Of a stretch of DNA of 64,000 nucleotides, positions 27,004 to 35,455 are shown in pieces (within the stretch, counting starts at the first letter, position 1; each line of letters opens with the position of its first letter). Below the pieces are notes generated by a model. The model was given only the letters and a program-made list of their open reading frames with translations. It had not been told where the DNA came from and made no database searches. This stretch comes from an uncultured Croceitalea sp. (GTDB taxonomy: Bacteria; Bacteroidota; Bacteroidia; Flavobacteriales; Flavobacteriaceae). The stretch lies in contig CANNDD010000001.1 in assembly GCA_947503285.1 (NCBI GenBank), forward strand, positions 62,001-126,000, in the 5' to 3' direction. Position numbers and translations under genes: made by a program.

Positions 27004-27148
27004 GTTATCCTTCCCAACTAAGGTCGATTTTTACCGGCCATAAGTTCCAAGTCTTTCTTGGAATGGGTAGAATTTAGCACCTTCTTTGCATAGAACAAAG
27101 GGTTGCTAAGGCTTCAAAGGGTCTAATCCCTCCACCTTTCTTGATAAC
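27004..27148 (-). promoter_or_regulatory. SAM-I (S-box) riboswitch upstream of metY
   Basis: The S-box core is complete on the minus strand: AAGAAAGGTGGAGGGATTAG, GACCCTTTGAAGCC, TTAGCAACC, AAGGTGCTAAATTC. P1 is GTTATC (27143-27148) with GATAAC (27004-27009); P4 includes TTCCAAG with CTTGGAA. The leader between it and metY is about 140 bases long and contains a hairpin followed by T-rich sequence, so SAM could cause premature termination. It should control metY and probably the downstream MetX-AK-HSD gene. Confidence 0.94.
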
Positions 27149-27287
27149 TATTCAATACGTGTTTGAACTTATGAAACAAATATAACGTCAGAAATATTTA
27201 ATATCCTAATGGAATTTAAAAAATTTAAAAAAGACTTTGAAATTTGGTGTGATAATTAGCCCATCACCCCAATTCAAGAAAAAGAAT

Positions 27288-27821
27288 TCAAATACCTTGC
27301 TCCTTTTTTCTCGTTCTCTTCATTTTATAAAACCCTTTATCAGCAACATAAATCGTTTTGTGTACCTCACAAAAAATTTTTGAACCTTCCTTATCCGTCA
27401 AAAAAGACGTTTTTATCAATTCAATTTCATTTTTTTCGGCGACATCAGCTTTAATCCGTTTTACCTCTTCTTTCGTAAAGCTGAATTCCGCATAAAGATC
27501 TTCTTTTGCCGGCCTTTTAAAATTTATCTGGGCCGATTTATCCCAGACCACAAAACCCTTATCCAGTATATTCATCAATTGTACCATTGGTATTGGATCG
27601 ACAGCTGAAAACATACTACCGCCAAAAATGGAATTCACATAATTTCTGTTCTTGTAAGAAATGGGAAGTTTTACTTTTATATACATCAAGTCTTTGCTGA
27701 CCTCAATAATCCTACCTGTACTTCGCCGATACATTGGGGACAGATTGAAACCATGCTTGAATAGTTTATGCTTGCTTATGAATTGGGTTCCAACTGCTGT
27801 TAGTTTTTGATAAAAGGACAT
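27288..27821 (-). CDS. DUF4442 hot-dog-fold protein
   Basis: A 177-residue protein matching DUF4442, a family with the thioesterase-like hot-dog fold. The conserved NSIFGGSMFSAVDPIPMVQL block is at about residues 64-83. Function is unknown, though the fold suggests acyl-CoA or acyl-carrier thioester hydrolysis. It is 9 bases downstream of the CocE/NonD hydrolase gene and so probably in one transcript with it. Confidence 0.8.
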   Translation of the reverse strand: MSFYQKLTAVGTQFISKHKLFKHGFNLSPMYRRSTGRIIEVSKDLMYIKVKLPISYKNRNYVNSIFGGSMFSAVDPIPMVQLMNILDKGFVVWDKSAQINFKRPAKEDLYAEFSFTKEEVKRIKADVAEKNEIELIKTSFLTDKEGSKIFCEVHKTIYVADKGFYKMKRTRKKEQGI

Positions 27822-27830
27822 GAACCCAAA

Positions 27831-29765
27831 TTAATTCAGAATTGAAAACTCAACACTGGAATCGGTAAACACCGTATGGGTCTGTGTTTTAAAATCTTCC
27901 TCATCAGCTTTAAAGATATTCTCCACATAAGTCTGCGGATTTAAATCAATCAAAGGAAACCAGGTACTTTGTACCTGAATCTGTAGCTTATGTCCTTTTT
28001 TGAAGGTGTGGAACACATCTTGCAATTTGATATTGACATCGGTCTTTTTATTTGGTGTAAATGGTTCGGGTTCTGAAAAACTGTTTCTAAACCTTCCCCG
28101 CAGCACCTCGCTACGTACCATCAAATGGTAATTACTCATTTTTAAGTGGTCTTGCATCTCTTCATTGGTTTCGGTTTCAGCAGGGTGCACATCAATCGCT
28201 TTTACAATCCAGTCTGCCGCATCACCCGTAGTGGCTACTTTTAAGTTGGCCATAATAGCTCCGGCTAGGGTCAGATCTTCCTCTAAAACATCGGTTTCAA
28301 AGACCAACACATCAGAACGTCGCGCCGCAAAACGTTGGTCATCGGTCATGTACTTTCTTGGCGTAAATACCGATTTGACATCTTCAGAATAAGGTACCGG
28401 TTTTTTGATATCACTGACAAACCGAAGGGCCGTATTGCCCTTTTGCGTTGTGGTCAACTCTTGATTTTGAGACAAAAACATTTTTTGTTTCACCACGCCC
28501 TCAGGGGGCCATGAGCTATACTCTTTCCATTCTTTACGACCTGAATCATAGACATAAGCTTCGGGTAAACCTGTATTGCCATCTGCCTCACCTTTTAGAA
28601 AGTGGTTGAAAAATTTGGTTTCAATATTGTCTTGATAAAAATTGGATACGGAATCGCCAAAAAAATAATTGCCCACTACGGTACGGTCGGCACGTCTTGC
28701 CCATCGGCCATGGTCCCATGGGCCGAAGACCATCGTGTTGTACCCCTCAGTGTGCTTTTCAATATTCTTATAGGTCTCTAAAGGGCCGTACAGATCTTCG
28801 GCATCGAACCATCCTCCCACAATCATGGTGGCCACGTGTGATTTCGACTTATCCAAATGTTGAATTAGCCCCCTACTTTGCCAAAGCTCATCGTAATTCG
28901 GGTGTTCTTTAAGTTCATTCCAGAAAAAATCATCAGTCATATCATCGGGTGACATAGATACTTCGTCTTTCAATCCATATTCGAAAAAGGAATTTAAATT
29001 TTTTAAAGGACCCTTGTCCAAAAAGAATTGGTATTGATCTTCGGTACCCAAACTGGGTAAGGTGTACCATGCCGTGTCAATAGGTTGGTCACCGTTTGGC
29101 CTTGGTGTACCAAAAAGGGAAGTTGCCCTAAAATAGCTCAATAAATAGGCACCATTATGGTGAAAATCGTCGAAGAAGAAATCTCCAATGCAGGCCTGTG
29201 GTGAAGAGGCCTTTAACGCAGGATGGGCATCAATGGTCGCATAAGTGGCATAATATCCCGGATATGAGATTCCCCAAACCCCAACATTACCATTGTTATG
29301 TTCGACATTGTTCACCAACCATTCAATGGTATCATAGGTATCGGTACTTTCGTCAACTTGGGTACTATCCGTTTTATTGGGAATGTAAGCCCGCATATTT
29401 TCATAATGCCCTTCACTTAACCATCTGCCACGCACATCTTGGTATACGATGATATTGCCTTCTTTCATTAAATTGATATTTGGGCCAATCTGTTTTCTAA
29501 AATTACCTTCACCATAAGGCCTCGAACTATAGGGCGTTCGTTGCATCAGAATTGGGTATTCTTTTGAGGTATCTTTTGGAGTGTATATGGTGGTATGCAA
29601 CGTAGTTCCATCACGCATCTCGATATCCACTTCTTTTTTGGAGTAGTTGTCTTGCACATAGGTATCGACAACTTCTACAGTTTCCGTCTTTTTAACGGTT
29701 TTTGTACAGGAAACCGCAATTGCGGATAACAAACAAAGAATTATGGATTTTGATAAGACTTTCAT
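27831..29765 (-). CDS. CocE/NonD-family hydrolase, lipoprotein
   Basis: A 644-residue member of the X-Pro dipeptidyl-peptidase / cocaine-esterase family. The nucleophile is in WGISYPGYYATYA (Ser about 169), the catalytic His in FGPWDHGRWARR, and a C-terminal jelly-roll domain follows (from about residue 430). The N-terminus is a lipoprotein signal ending AIAVSC. It would hydrolyse esters, amides or proline dipeptides in the periplasm or at the surface; the substrate is not evident. It is first gene of a pair with DUF4442. Confidence 0.87.
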   Translation of the reverse strand: MKVLSKSIILCLLSAIAVSCTKTVKKTETVEVVDTYVQDNYSKKEVDIEMRDGTTLHTTIYTPKDTSKEYPILMQRTPYSSRPYGEGNFRKQIGPNINLMKEGNIIVYQDVRGRWLSEGHYENMRAYIPNKTDSTQVDESTDTYDTIEWLVNNVEHNNGNVGVWGISYPGYYATYATIDAHPALKASSPQACIGDFFFDDFHHNGAYLLSYFRATSLFGTPRPNGDQPIDTAWYTLPSLGTEDQYQFFLDKGPLKNLNSFFEYGLKDEVSMSPDDMTDDFFWNELKEHPNYDELWQSRGLIQHLDKSKSHVATMIVGGWFDAEDLYGPLETYKNIEKHTEGYNTMVFGPWDHGRWARRADRTVVGNYFFGDSVSNFYQDNIETKFFNHFLKGEADGNTGLPEAYVYDSGRKEWKEYSSWPPEGVVKQKMFLSQNQELTTTQKGNTALRFVSDIKKPVPYSEDVKSVFTPRKYMTDDQRFAARRSDVLVFETDVLEEDLTLAGAIMANLKVATTGDAADWIVKAIDVHPAETETNEEMQDHLKMSNYHLMVRSEVLRGRFRNSFSEPEPFTPNKKTDVNIKLQDVFHTFKKGHKLQIQVQSTWFPLIDLNPQTYVENIFKADEEDFKTQTHTVFTDSSVEFSILN

Positions 29766-29863
29766 AGTGATTGGATTGATTTTTTAAAACTACGAAGAAT
29801 TATTTTTTTTAAGCAGCACTTATGCTATCGCCCCTTTAAAATATCAACACATGATAGTTTGTT

Positions 29864-29896
29864 AAACCACCTGCCCTTGGCAAGGGGAGGTGGTTT
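29864..29896. repeat. Perfect-armed palindrome upstream of the CocE gene
   Basis: AAACCACCT and AGGTGGTTT pair around an inner CCCTT/AAGGG stem, a 33-base hairpin. It may be a bidirectional terminator or another member of the G/C-run palindromic repeats found near metF and in thyA. Confidence 0.6.
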
Positions 29897-29967
29897 TCCC
29901 TGAAAGTGGAAAAGCGGAAAGGTGACATGTCTTGATTACATTTAAAAAAGATTCACCATATGGAATT

Positions 29968-30118
29968 TATCTCCCCCTTTCTTCCCGATTAACATCGGAA
30001 ATTCATTCCCCTCTTAAAATAAGAGGGGAGCTACAAAAAGTTAGCCCGTAATAATCAGAAGCTTCTCCCTTAATTTAGGGATGTGACAACAAGCCTAGCG
30101 AGGTTGGCGGAGGGATGA
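29968..30118. repeat. Long direct repeat, copy A
   Basis: About 150 bases starting TATCTCCCCCTTTCTTCCCG and ending AGCGAGGTTGGCGGAGGGAT. Internally it has small hairpins (CCCCTCTT/AAGAGGGG and CTCCCTTAA/TTTAGGGA). A second copy lies at 30177-30322. No open frame. This pair fills most of the 568-base gap between metK and the CocE hydrolase gene. Confidence 0.8.
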
Positions 30119-30176
30119 CAAAGAATTTGTGGTTACAAAATCCACAAGCAAAAAGGTTCCATTCAAAATCAAAACT

Positions 30177-30322
30177 ATCTCCCCTTTCTTCCCGACCAAC
30201 GTCGGAAATTCATTCCCCCCTTAAAATAAGAAGGGAGCTACAAAAGGTTAGCCCATAATAACCAGCTCCTCCCTTAATTTAGGGATGTGACAACAAGCCT
30301 AGCGAGGTTGGCGGAGGGATAA
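30177..30322. repeat. Long direct repeat, copy B
   Basis: Second copy of the about 150-base unit, highly similar along its whole length and ending 11 bases before the metK stop. The copies are separated by 58 bases of unrelated sequence, suggesting two insertions or a duplication with divergence. The palindromic CCCCCTT-type cores recall the short repeats near metF and inside thyA. Confidence 0.8.
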
Positions 30323-30333
30323 GAAGCGTATTT

Positions 30334-31587
30334 TTACAAATTAAAAGCAGCCTTCACGGCTTCTACCCTATCCAATTTTTCCCAGGTAAACAGTTCTACC
30401 TCTTTCTCAATTCGACCATTGTATGGCGACTCGAAAACCTTGGTAACCTTTTTGGGGTCCTTACCCATATGTCCATAAGCAGCGGTTTCTGAATAAATTG
30501 GGTTTCGAAGTTTCAACCGTTCTTCGATGGCAAAAGGTCGCATATCAAAAAGTTTCGCCACTTTTTCCGCTATTTCCCCATCATTCAAAGCTACATTGGC
30601 CGTACCATAGGTATCTACAAAGATGGATGTAGGCTCTACAACACCGATAGCGTAACTCACCTGTACTAAAATTTCATCCGCGACTCCGGCGGCCACCAAA
30701 TTTTTAGCGGCATGGCGTGCAGCATAGGCGGCACTTCGGTCTACCTTACTGGGGTCTTTTCCACTGAAGGCACCACCGCCATGGGCCCCTTTTCCACCAT
30801 AGGTATCCACAATGATTTTTCGGCCGGTCAATCCTGCATCACCATGTGGACCGCCAATCACAAATTTACCGGTCGGGTTGATATGATACTTGATTTGATC
30901 ATTGAACAGTTTTTGAACGTAATCAGGAAATTGTGTTATTACTTTCGGAATCAAAATAGAGCTAATATCCGATTTGATTTTGGCCAACATGTCGTCATCA
31001 CTATCAAACTCATCATGTTGGGTTGATATTACGATCGTATCGATGCGTTGGGGAACATTATCATCAGAATATTCAATGGTCACCTGTGCTTTGGCATCCG
31101 GTCGCAAATAAGGTATTTGAGTGCCTTCTTTTCTAAGGTTTGCCAAAACCTGAAGGATTTTATGTGAAATATCCAAAGCCAAGGGCATGAAGTTTTCAGT
31201 CTCCTTCGTTGCGTAACCAAACATCATTCCTTGATCACCTGCCCCCTGTTCTTCTTTAGTGGCACGGTCTACCCCTTGATTGATATCTTGCGATTGTTCG
31301 TGTATCAACGAAATTACCCCACATGAATCACCACTGAATTGATATTCGCCTTTTGTGTAACCAATGGTATTGATAACCTCACGGGCAATAGTCTGTACAT
31401 CGAGATAGGTGCCGCTCTTCACCTCACCGGCCAATACGACCTGACCAGTGGTCACCAAGGTCTCACAGGCCACTTTGCTTTCAGCATCAAAGGCTAAAAA
31501 ATTATCTAAGAGTGCGTCACTGATTTGATCTGCAATTTTATCTGGATGTCCTTCGCTAACAGATTCAGAAGTAAACAAATATGACAT
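30334..31587 (-). CDS. metK: S-adenosylmethionine synthetase
   Basis: A 417-residue MetK that makes SAM from methionine and ATP. Signature blocks are [18 protein letters not shown] (residues about 11-28), [12 protein letters not shown] and [19 protein letters not shown]. It is about 30 residues longer than E. coli MetK (384), typical for Bacteroidota. A SAM-II-type riboswitch and a good promoter precede it, giving feedback by its product. It ends the methionine block of this window. Confidence 0.97.
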   Translation of the reverse strand: MSYLFTSESVSEGHPDKIADQISDALLDNFLAFDAESKVACETLVTTGQVVLAGEVKSGTYLDVQTIAREVINTIGYTKGEYQFSGDSCGVISLIHEQSQDINQGVDRATKEEQGAGDQGMMFGYATKETENFMPLALDISHKILQVLANLRKEGTQIPYLRPDAKAQVTIEYSDDNVPQRIDTIVISTQHDEFDSDDDMLAKIKSDISSILIPKVITQFPDYVQKLFNDQIKYHINPTGKFVIGGPHGDAGLTGRKIIVDTYGGKGAHGGGAFSGKDPSKVDRSAAYAARHAAKNLVAAGVADEILVQVSYAIGVVEPTSIFVDTYGTANVALNDGEIAEKVAKLFDMRPFAIEERLKLRNPIYSETAAYGHMGKDPKKVTKVFESPYNGRIEKEVELFTWEKLDRVEAVKAAFNL

Positions 31588-31674
31588 TATCTAATTTTTG
31601 CAGAGGTATAAAATTATAAGATTGCACTAAGGAAGTTCGCTCTCGATAAGAAGAGTTGCCAAAAAAAATTGGCT

Positions 31675-31785
31675 GGAACTGCTTTAGCATTTGACCCTTT
31701 GATTTTCTGTCGAAGGGTCTGATCGTAAAGATCAGGTATTGAACATATTCAATACTAGAGGTTGCAATCAGTCAAATCTATCCTC
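31675..31785 (-). promoter_or_regulatory. SAM-II-type riboswitch with long loops upstream of metK
   Basis: On the minus strand GAGG (31782-31785) and CCTC (31758-31761) form P1 around GATTTGACTGATTGCAAC; the loop bases GACTG pair with CAGTT near 31677, just after TGCTAAAG, forming the SAM-II pseudoknot P2. The order GATTTGA, TTGCA, GCTAAAG matches the SAM-II core. Between P1 and P2 three small hairpins are inserted (GTATTGAA/TTCAATAC, CTGATC/GATCAG, ACCCTT/AAGGGT), which fits the described long-loop SAM-II variant. It ends about 90 bases before the metK ATG. Confidence 0.82.
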
Positions 31786-31797
31786 TTTATTGGAAGG

Positions 31798-31827
31798 CAA
31801 AAGTACATATTTGAATAGGAAATCAAA
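31798..31827 (-). promoter_or_regulatory. Bacteroidota-type promoter of metK
   Basis: A -33 TTTG (31824-31827) and a -7 TACTTTTG (31798-31805) are separated by 18 bases, close to the TTTG-N19-TAnnTTTG consensus of Bacteroidota sigma-ABfr. Transcription would begin around 31790, directly in front of the riboswitch P1 stem at 31785. Confidence 0.75.
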
Positions 31828-31946
31828 ACTTTGAAAATCAAAAATTACCAGAGCTGGATTTCAATATGATTTTTTCTTTTAAACCCTATATACTTTGTAT
31901 ATTGCGCGATACTACTTTTAACTGAAATAGTCTAAAACACGCCACC

Positions 31947-32561
31947 ATGCATATTGCTGTCGCTGGAAATATTGGAGCAGGAAAAACCACGTTGACCACC
32001 TTACTTTCAAAACATTACAAATGGGAAGCCCATTTTGAAGATGTGGTCGACAATCCCTATTTGGATGACTTTTATACCCAAATGGAACGTTGGAGCTTTA
32101 ACCTGCAAATCTATTTTTTGAACAGTCGTTACCGGCAAATCCTTAAAATACGTGAGGGTGGTAAAAAGGTGATTCAAGATCGCACCATTTATGAGGATGC
32201 CCATATCTTCGCGCCAAACTTGCATGCGATGGGCCTAATGACCAATCGGGACTTTGAAAATTATAAAAGCCTATTCGAATTGATGGAGAGTTTGGTACAA
32301 CCCCCTGATCTTTTGATTTACCTAAGAAGCTCCATTCCCAACCTCGTCAATCAAATACACAAGCGCGGTCGCGAGTATGAAAATAGTATCTCTATTGATT
32401 ACCTCAGCCGTTTGAACGAGCGTTATGAAGCTTGGGTCAATACCTATGAAAAAGGAAAGCTTCTTGTTATTGACGTAGATAATATCAACTTTGTGGATGA
32501 ACCCGAAGATTTGGGCGAGGTCATCAATAAGATTGATGCGGAATTACATGGGCTTTTTTAA
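31947..32561 (+). CDS. Deoxynucleoside kinase
   Basis: A 204-residue dNK-family kinase. The P-loop GNIGAGKTT is at residues 7-15, the DRS-type motif reads DRTIYED, and the Arg-rich lid HKRGREYEN follows. It phosphorylates deoxynucleosides (deoxyadenosine, deoxyguanosine or deoxycytidine; which one cannot be told here) for nucleotide salvage in the cytoplasm. It is divergent from metK and stands alone, ending before a hairpin at 32644-32673. Confidence 0.92.
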   Translation: MHIAVAGNIGAGKTTLTTLLSKHYKWEAHFEDVVDNPYLDDFYTQMERWSFNLQIYFLNSRYRQILKIREGGKKVIQDRTIYEDAHIFAPNLHAMGLMTNRDFENYKSLFELMESLVQPPDLLIYLRSSIPNLVNQIHKRGREYENSISIDYLSRLNERYEAWVNTYEKGKLLVIDVDNINFVDEPEDLGEVINKIDAELHGLF

Positions 32562-32643
32562 AGCCAACCAAAATTGACAGACACCATTACCACAAGAAAC
32601 CAATACGAGACTTGTACAATAGTTTTTAGTTCACAATGCACAA

Positions 32644-32673
32644 AAGCCCTTGCGGTTATGACCACAAAGGCTT
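32644..32673. terminator. Hairpin terminator between convergent genes
   Basis: Interrupted arms AAGCC-TTG-GGT and ACC-CAA-GGCTT form a hairpin between the convergent deoxynucleoside kinase and lipoprotein genes. T-runs are weak on both sides, so it is a moderate candidate for a bidirectional terminator. Confidence 0.55.
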
Positions 32674-32702
32674 CTCTGTTTTAATACTTTGGGGTTTCTT
32701 TA

Positions 32703-33452
32703 TTAAAAACCACCTCCAAAACCATTGCATTCCACAGCATCTAATAGGTAAGTATCTATTTTTCGACTTCCATCGCTGTTATTTATAGTCCTCAACCTTA
32801 CCGTATACGCTCCGGTAGAAGCAGTCTGTACAAGTACCTTGTTACCACCGCTTATAGACCTCAAAGTACCTTTATTTGGACCACTAGGGGTAATTGACCA
32901 CTCATAAGTGTAACAGTCACTAAATTCAACCGATAATTCATTTGCGATTGAATTTACACAAATAGGATTGCTCCCAAGATTACCCTCTACGTATCCAGGT
33001 GCGGTGTTTATGCTAAATTTTGCGAAAATAGCGCTTACTGTAGGTGTCCCTAAAGGACAAGTAGATTGAAACTTACTGATATTGATTATTTCCACACATC
33101 TACCTCCATCTACGATGGCCCTAAAATTCGCATCTGCATTTCTGTTCAAAAAGCCGATGGTCACCGTTGGCGATGTACTAGAACCTATAATCTGGGTGTT
33201 GGCACCCGCTTCCCATTGAATTGAAAAACTTTCGTCAGAAGAAGCTACATAGGTCCGTTGTTCTCCATTAAAACCTATAGGGTTACCGTTACCAGAAATT
33301 TCCACACAAAGGTCACTAATTCCGCCTTGCGCACTTAGCGAAACAGCATTAATATCGGTAGATGATTCGGAAACAGTGTCAGATTGTAGAACTTCTGTCT
33401 CACAGGAAATTAAAATGAAGAAAATAAAAACAACTCTCAAAAATACTCTCAT
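32703..33452 (-). CDS. Hypothetical lipoprotein with Ig/PKD-like strands
   Basis: A 249-residue exported protein with a lipobox FFILISC at about residue 17. The rest is rich in Ser, Thr, Gly and short beta-strand patterns, with six cysteines after the lipobox (including CVEI twice) and a C-terminal TYEWSITPSGPNKGTL segment reminiscent of PKD/Ig-like surface domains. I do not recognise a specific family. It stands alone between a terminator and an A/T-rich gap. Confidence 0.65.
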   Translation of the reverse strand: MRVFLRVVFIFFILISCETEVLQSDTVSESSTDINAVSLSAQGGISDLCVEISGNGNPIGFNGEQRTYVASSDESFSIQWEAGANTQIIGSSTSPTVTIGFLNRNADANFRAIVDGGRCVEIINISKFQSTCPLGTPTVSAIFAKFSINTAPGYVEGNLGSNPICVNSIANELSVEFSDCYTYEWSITPSGPNKGTLRSISGGNKVLVQTASTGAYTVRLRTINNSDGSRKIDTYLLDAVECNGFGGGF

Positions 33453-34012
33453 AAATAATAGTTTAATTAATACTTTTTTAAGTATAATTTTTTGTAGCTA
33501 TTTACTTGTTAATATTTATATAATTTCTTATTTTAAAATGTTAATTATTACTGATTTTTAATACAAAAATCTTTGTGACGGGATTTACATAAATTAATAT
33601 GTCATAGTTGTCATATGACCCAATTATACCTTTAGCTTAAAGCTAAGTCCTATCCTTACCCTCCAAAAATTCCCAATAAATGAGCGTATTAAGAGAAGCC
33701 ACTTACTATAGCGAAGCGTTCATAGAAGCAACTCTATGTTGGAAAATATTTTTTATGTATCGTAAAATGCAACTGTTTCACACCTTGAAAAATGCCATTG
33801 GATGGACCGGGAAGCTACATGGGTTGTTTTAAACTTTAGATACAAGAACGCTACGTTATTAGATATTAGGTTTCTAGTTTCTAGTTTCTAGTTTCTAGTT
33901 TCTAGTTTCTAAAATTATATTTCCCTCATTCAAACCCTATATTCCCTCATTCTTACTTTTTGATGCTTGAATTCCAAGCTACTTTCATTGTATAACTACA
34001 AAATTTGATGCG
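33453..34012. other. A/T-rich gap with heptamer tandem repeat
   Basis: This 560-base gap has no convincing gene. It holds five and a part copies of TTTCTAG (33871-33912) and just after them a twofold imperfect repeat around TTCCCTCATTC. A 50-codon frame at 33680-33832 shows no recognisable feature and I do not call it. A strongly A/T-rich segment (33453-33600) probably carries the promoter of the lipoprotein gene. Confidence 0.6.
33871..33912. repeat. Heptanucleotide tandem repeat (TTTCTAG)
   Basis: Five perfect TTTCTAG units in a row and a sixth ending TTTCTAA. It lies about 100 bases before the TonB gene and has no coding role. Low-complexity blocks of this sort flank the two four-helix-bundle genes elsewhere in the window, so it could be what remains of such a unit, or a plain slippage repeat. 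Confidence 0.85.
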
Positions 34013-34714
34013 ATGGAAGCAAAAAAGAAAGAACATCTTAAACTCGAAAAGCAAAGCGGACTCTATTTCGTTATGGGAATGGCATTGGTTCTGGCCCTGA
34101 TTTATACCGCTTTGGAATGGAAGACTTTTGAGCCCGATAACATCTATACCGGGCAATTGAATCGACCAGATGAGCTTGAACCTGAAATTCCGCCCATTAC
34201 CTTCAACACGCCACCACCGCCACATAAAATTCAAGTTCCCATAACATTCGATATGAAAGAAGATGATACCGATGTTGTGGAAGAAAAGGTAATATTCTGT
34301 GAGGTCGACCAAGACACCCAAATAATGGAACCGCAAACCTTCGATTTTGCAGAAGAAGAAATCGAACCTGAAGTTACTTGGGTCACGATTGAAGAAGTAC
34401 CCCTTTTTCCAGGTTGCGAAAGTTCCGATGATAAGCGAACCTGTTTTCAAGAAATGATGCAACAACACATCCGTAAAAACTTCAGGTATCCAGAAAATGC
34501 CGTTAATATGGGTTTACAAGGCAAAGTATACTTACAGTTTACGGTACAGACCGATGGAAGCGTCGGAAGTTTAAAAATGCGTGGACCTCATCGAATACTA
34601 GAAAATGAGGCGGCCCGTATTATTTCAAAACTCCCCAAAATGCAACCGGGCAGGCAACGGGATAGAGCCGTTAAAGTACCTTTTAGCATTCCCATCAATT
34701 TTCAATTACAGTAA
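34013..34714 (+). CDS. TonB-family energy transducer
   Basis: A 233-residue TonB. One transmembrane helix (about 17-36), a Pro/Glu-rich periplasmic linker (about 48-125; NTPPPPHKIQVP) and a C-terminal TonB domain (about 140-233; FRYPENAVNMGLQGKVYLQF). The FPGCE ... TCF pair before the TonB domain is typical of flavobacterial members. It would transmit the proton-motive force from an ExbB/ExbD complex (not in the window) to outer-membrane receptors. The start ATG at 34013 follows the family length. Confidence 0.92.
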   Translation: MEAKKKEHLKLEKQSGLYFVMGMALVLALIYTALEWKTFEPDNIYTGQLNRPDELEPEIPPITFNTPPPPHKIQVPITFDMKEDDTDVVEEKVIFCEVDQDTQIMEPQTFDFAEEEIEPEVTWVTIEEVPLFPGCESSDDKRTCFQEMMQQHIRKNFRYPENAVNMGLQGKVYLQFTVQTDGSVGSLKMRGPHRILENEAARIISKLPKMQPGRQRDRAVKVPFSIPINFQLQ

Positions 34715-34732
34715 CCATCAAACCATAGTGAC

Positions 34733-35359
34733 ATGAAAGAATTATTACGTATTTCAGTAATTCTATTGGTAACCAGTTTCTCGATGTTTGGTCAACACTG
34801 TATGAACACTCCATATAAATTGAGGGGATATTTTTACGTTGGTTCCGCTCAAAAAGATTCTTTGGCTTTAGGTGGATTCTATGCGGATAAAAATATTCCA
34901 AAAAATACAAATTCCACAATAACAAAATTGTCAAAAAAAGGTACTCTTAATATTATTGCCAAAACCGACTCTTTAGTTGCTTTAAACCAAAAAGTTCAAG
35001 GTTTTAAAGTATTTATAGTCAATACATCTGATTCCATTATGGAGCTGCCTGCCCAGGATAGCCGAATTTATCTCAAACGACAGGTGTACTATAATAATAA
35101 ATGGCAAGACGTCGAATACCTGCCGAGCAGCTGGTGTGGAAATAGTTATCGTTCGGTCTTTATCAAACCTGATAGCTATTGGGATTTAAGTGCGCCATGT
35201 TTGACCGGAAAGATTGCGGCAAAATTCAGATTTGAGTTGTTGACCAATGATAACAGGGTCATTCATTCGAATGAATTTGCTGGGAGTTTTAATAAAAGTC
35301 AGCTAAAAAAAGAGGAAGGCCATCAACCACAAGGCATCATGGACCCCTACAACAATTAA
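34733..35359 (+). CDS. Hypothetical secreted protein
   Basis: A 208-residue protein with a signal peptide (MKELLRISVILLVTSFSMFG, cleavage before QHCM). The mature part has four cysteines and a beta-rich pattern (FRFELLTNDNRVIHSNEFAG near the end). No family recognised. It begins 18 bases after the tonB stop and is probably in the same transcript; a terminator pair follows. It may be periplasmic or on the surface. Confidence 0.65.
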   Translation: MKELLRISVILLVTSFSMFGQHCMNTPYKLRGYFYVGSAQKDSLALGGFYADKNIPKNTNSTITKLSKKGTLNIIAKTDSLVALNQKVQGFKVFIVNTSDSIMELPAQDSRIYLKRQVYYNNKWQDVEYLPSSWCGNSYRSVFIKPDSYWDLSAPCLTGKIAAKFRFELLTNDNRVIHSNEFAGSFNKSQLKKEEGHQPQGIMDPYNN

Positions 35360-35373
35360 ATTTTATAAAACAA

Positions 35374-35446
35374 AAAACCTGCAACTATACGTTACAGGTT
35401 TTGGTTGGTTGGTTCAAGGACCTTCCAGATGTTGATCTGGAAGGTC
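35374..35446. terminator. Two hairpins between convergent genes (bidirectional terminator)
   Basis: AAAACCTG/CAGGTTTT (35374-35403) has A and T runs on both sides and can terminate either strand. GACCTTCCAGAT and ATCTGGAAGGTC (35419-35446) make a perfect 12-base stem with a 4-base loop. They separate the secreted-protein gene (plus) from hppA (minus). Confidence 0.8.
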
Positions 35447-35455
35447 TAACCAAAC

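Noticed and set aside
29968-30322. A CRISPR array
   Set aside because: Only two long copies exist, the units are about 150 bases and there are no short regular spacers. I found no CRISPR elsewhere.
33680-33832. A 50-codon plus-strand frame in the gap before tonB
   Set aside because: It has no recognisable motif, lies in low-complexity A/T-rich sequence and has no partner or promoter. It may be chance.
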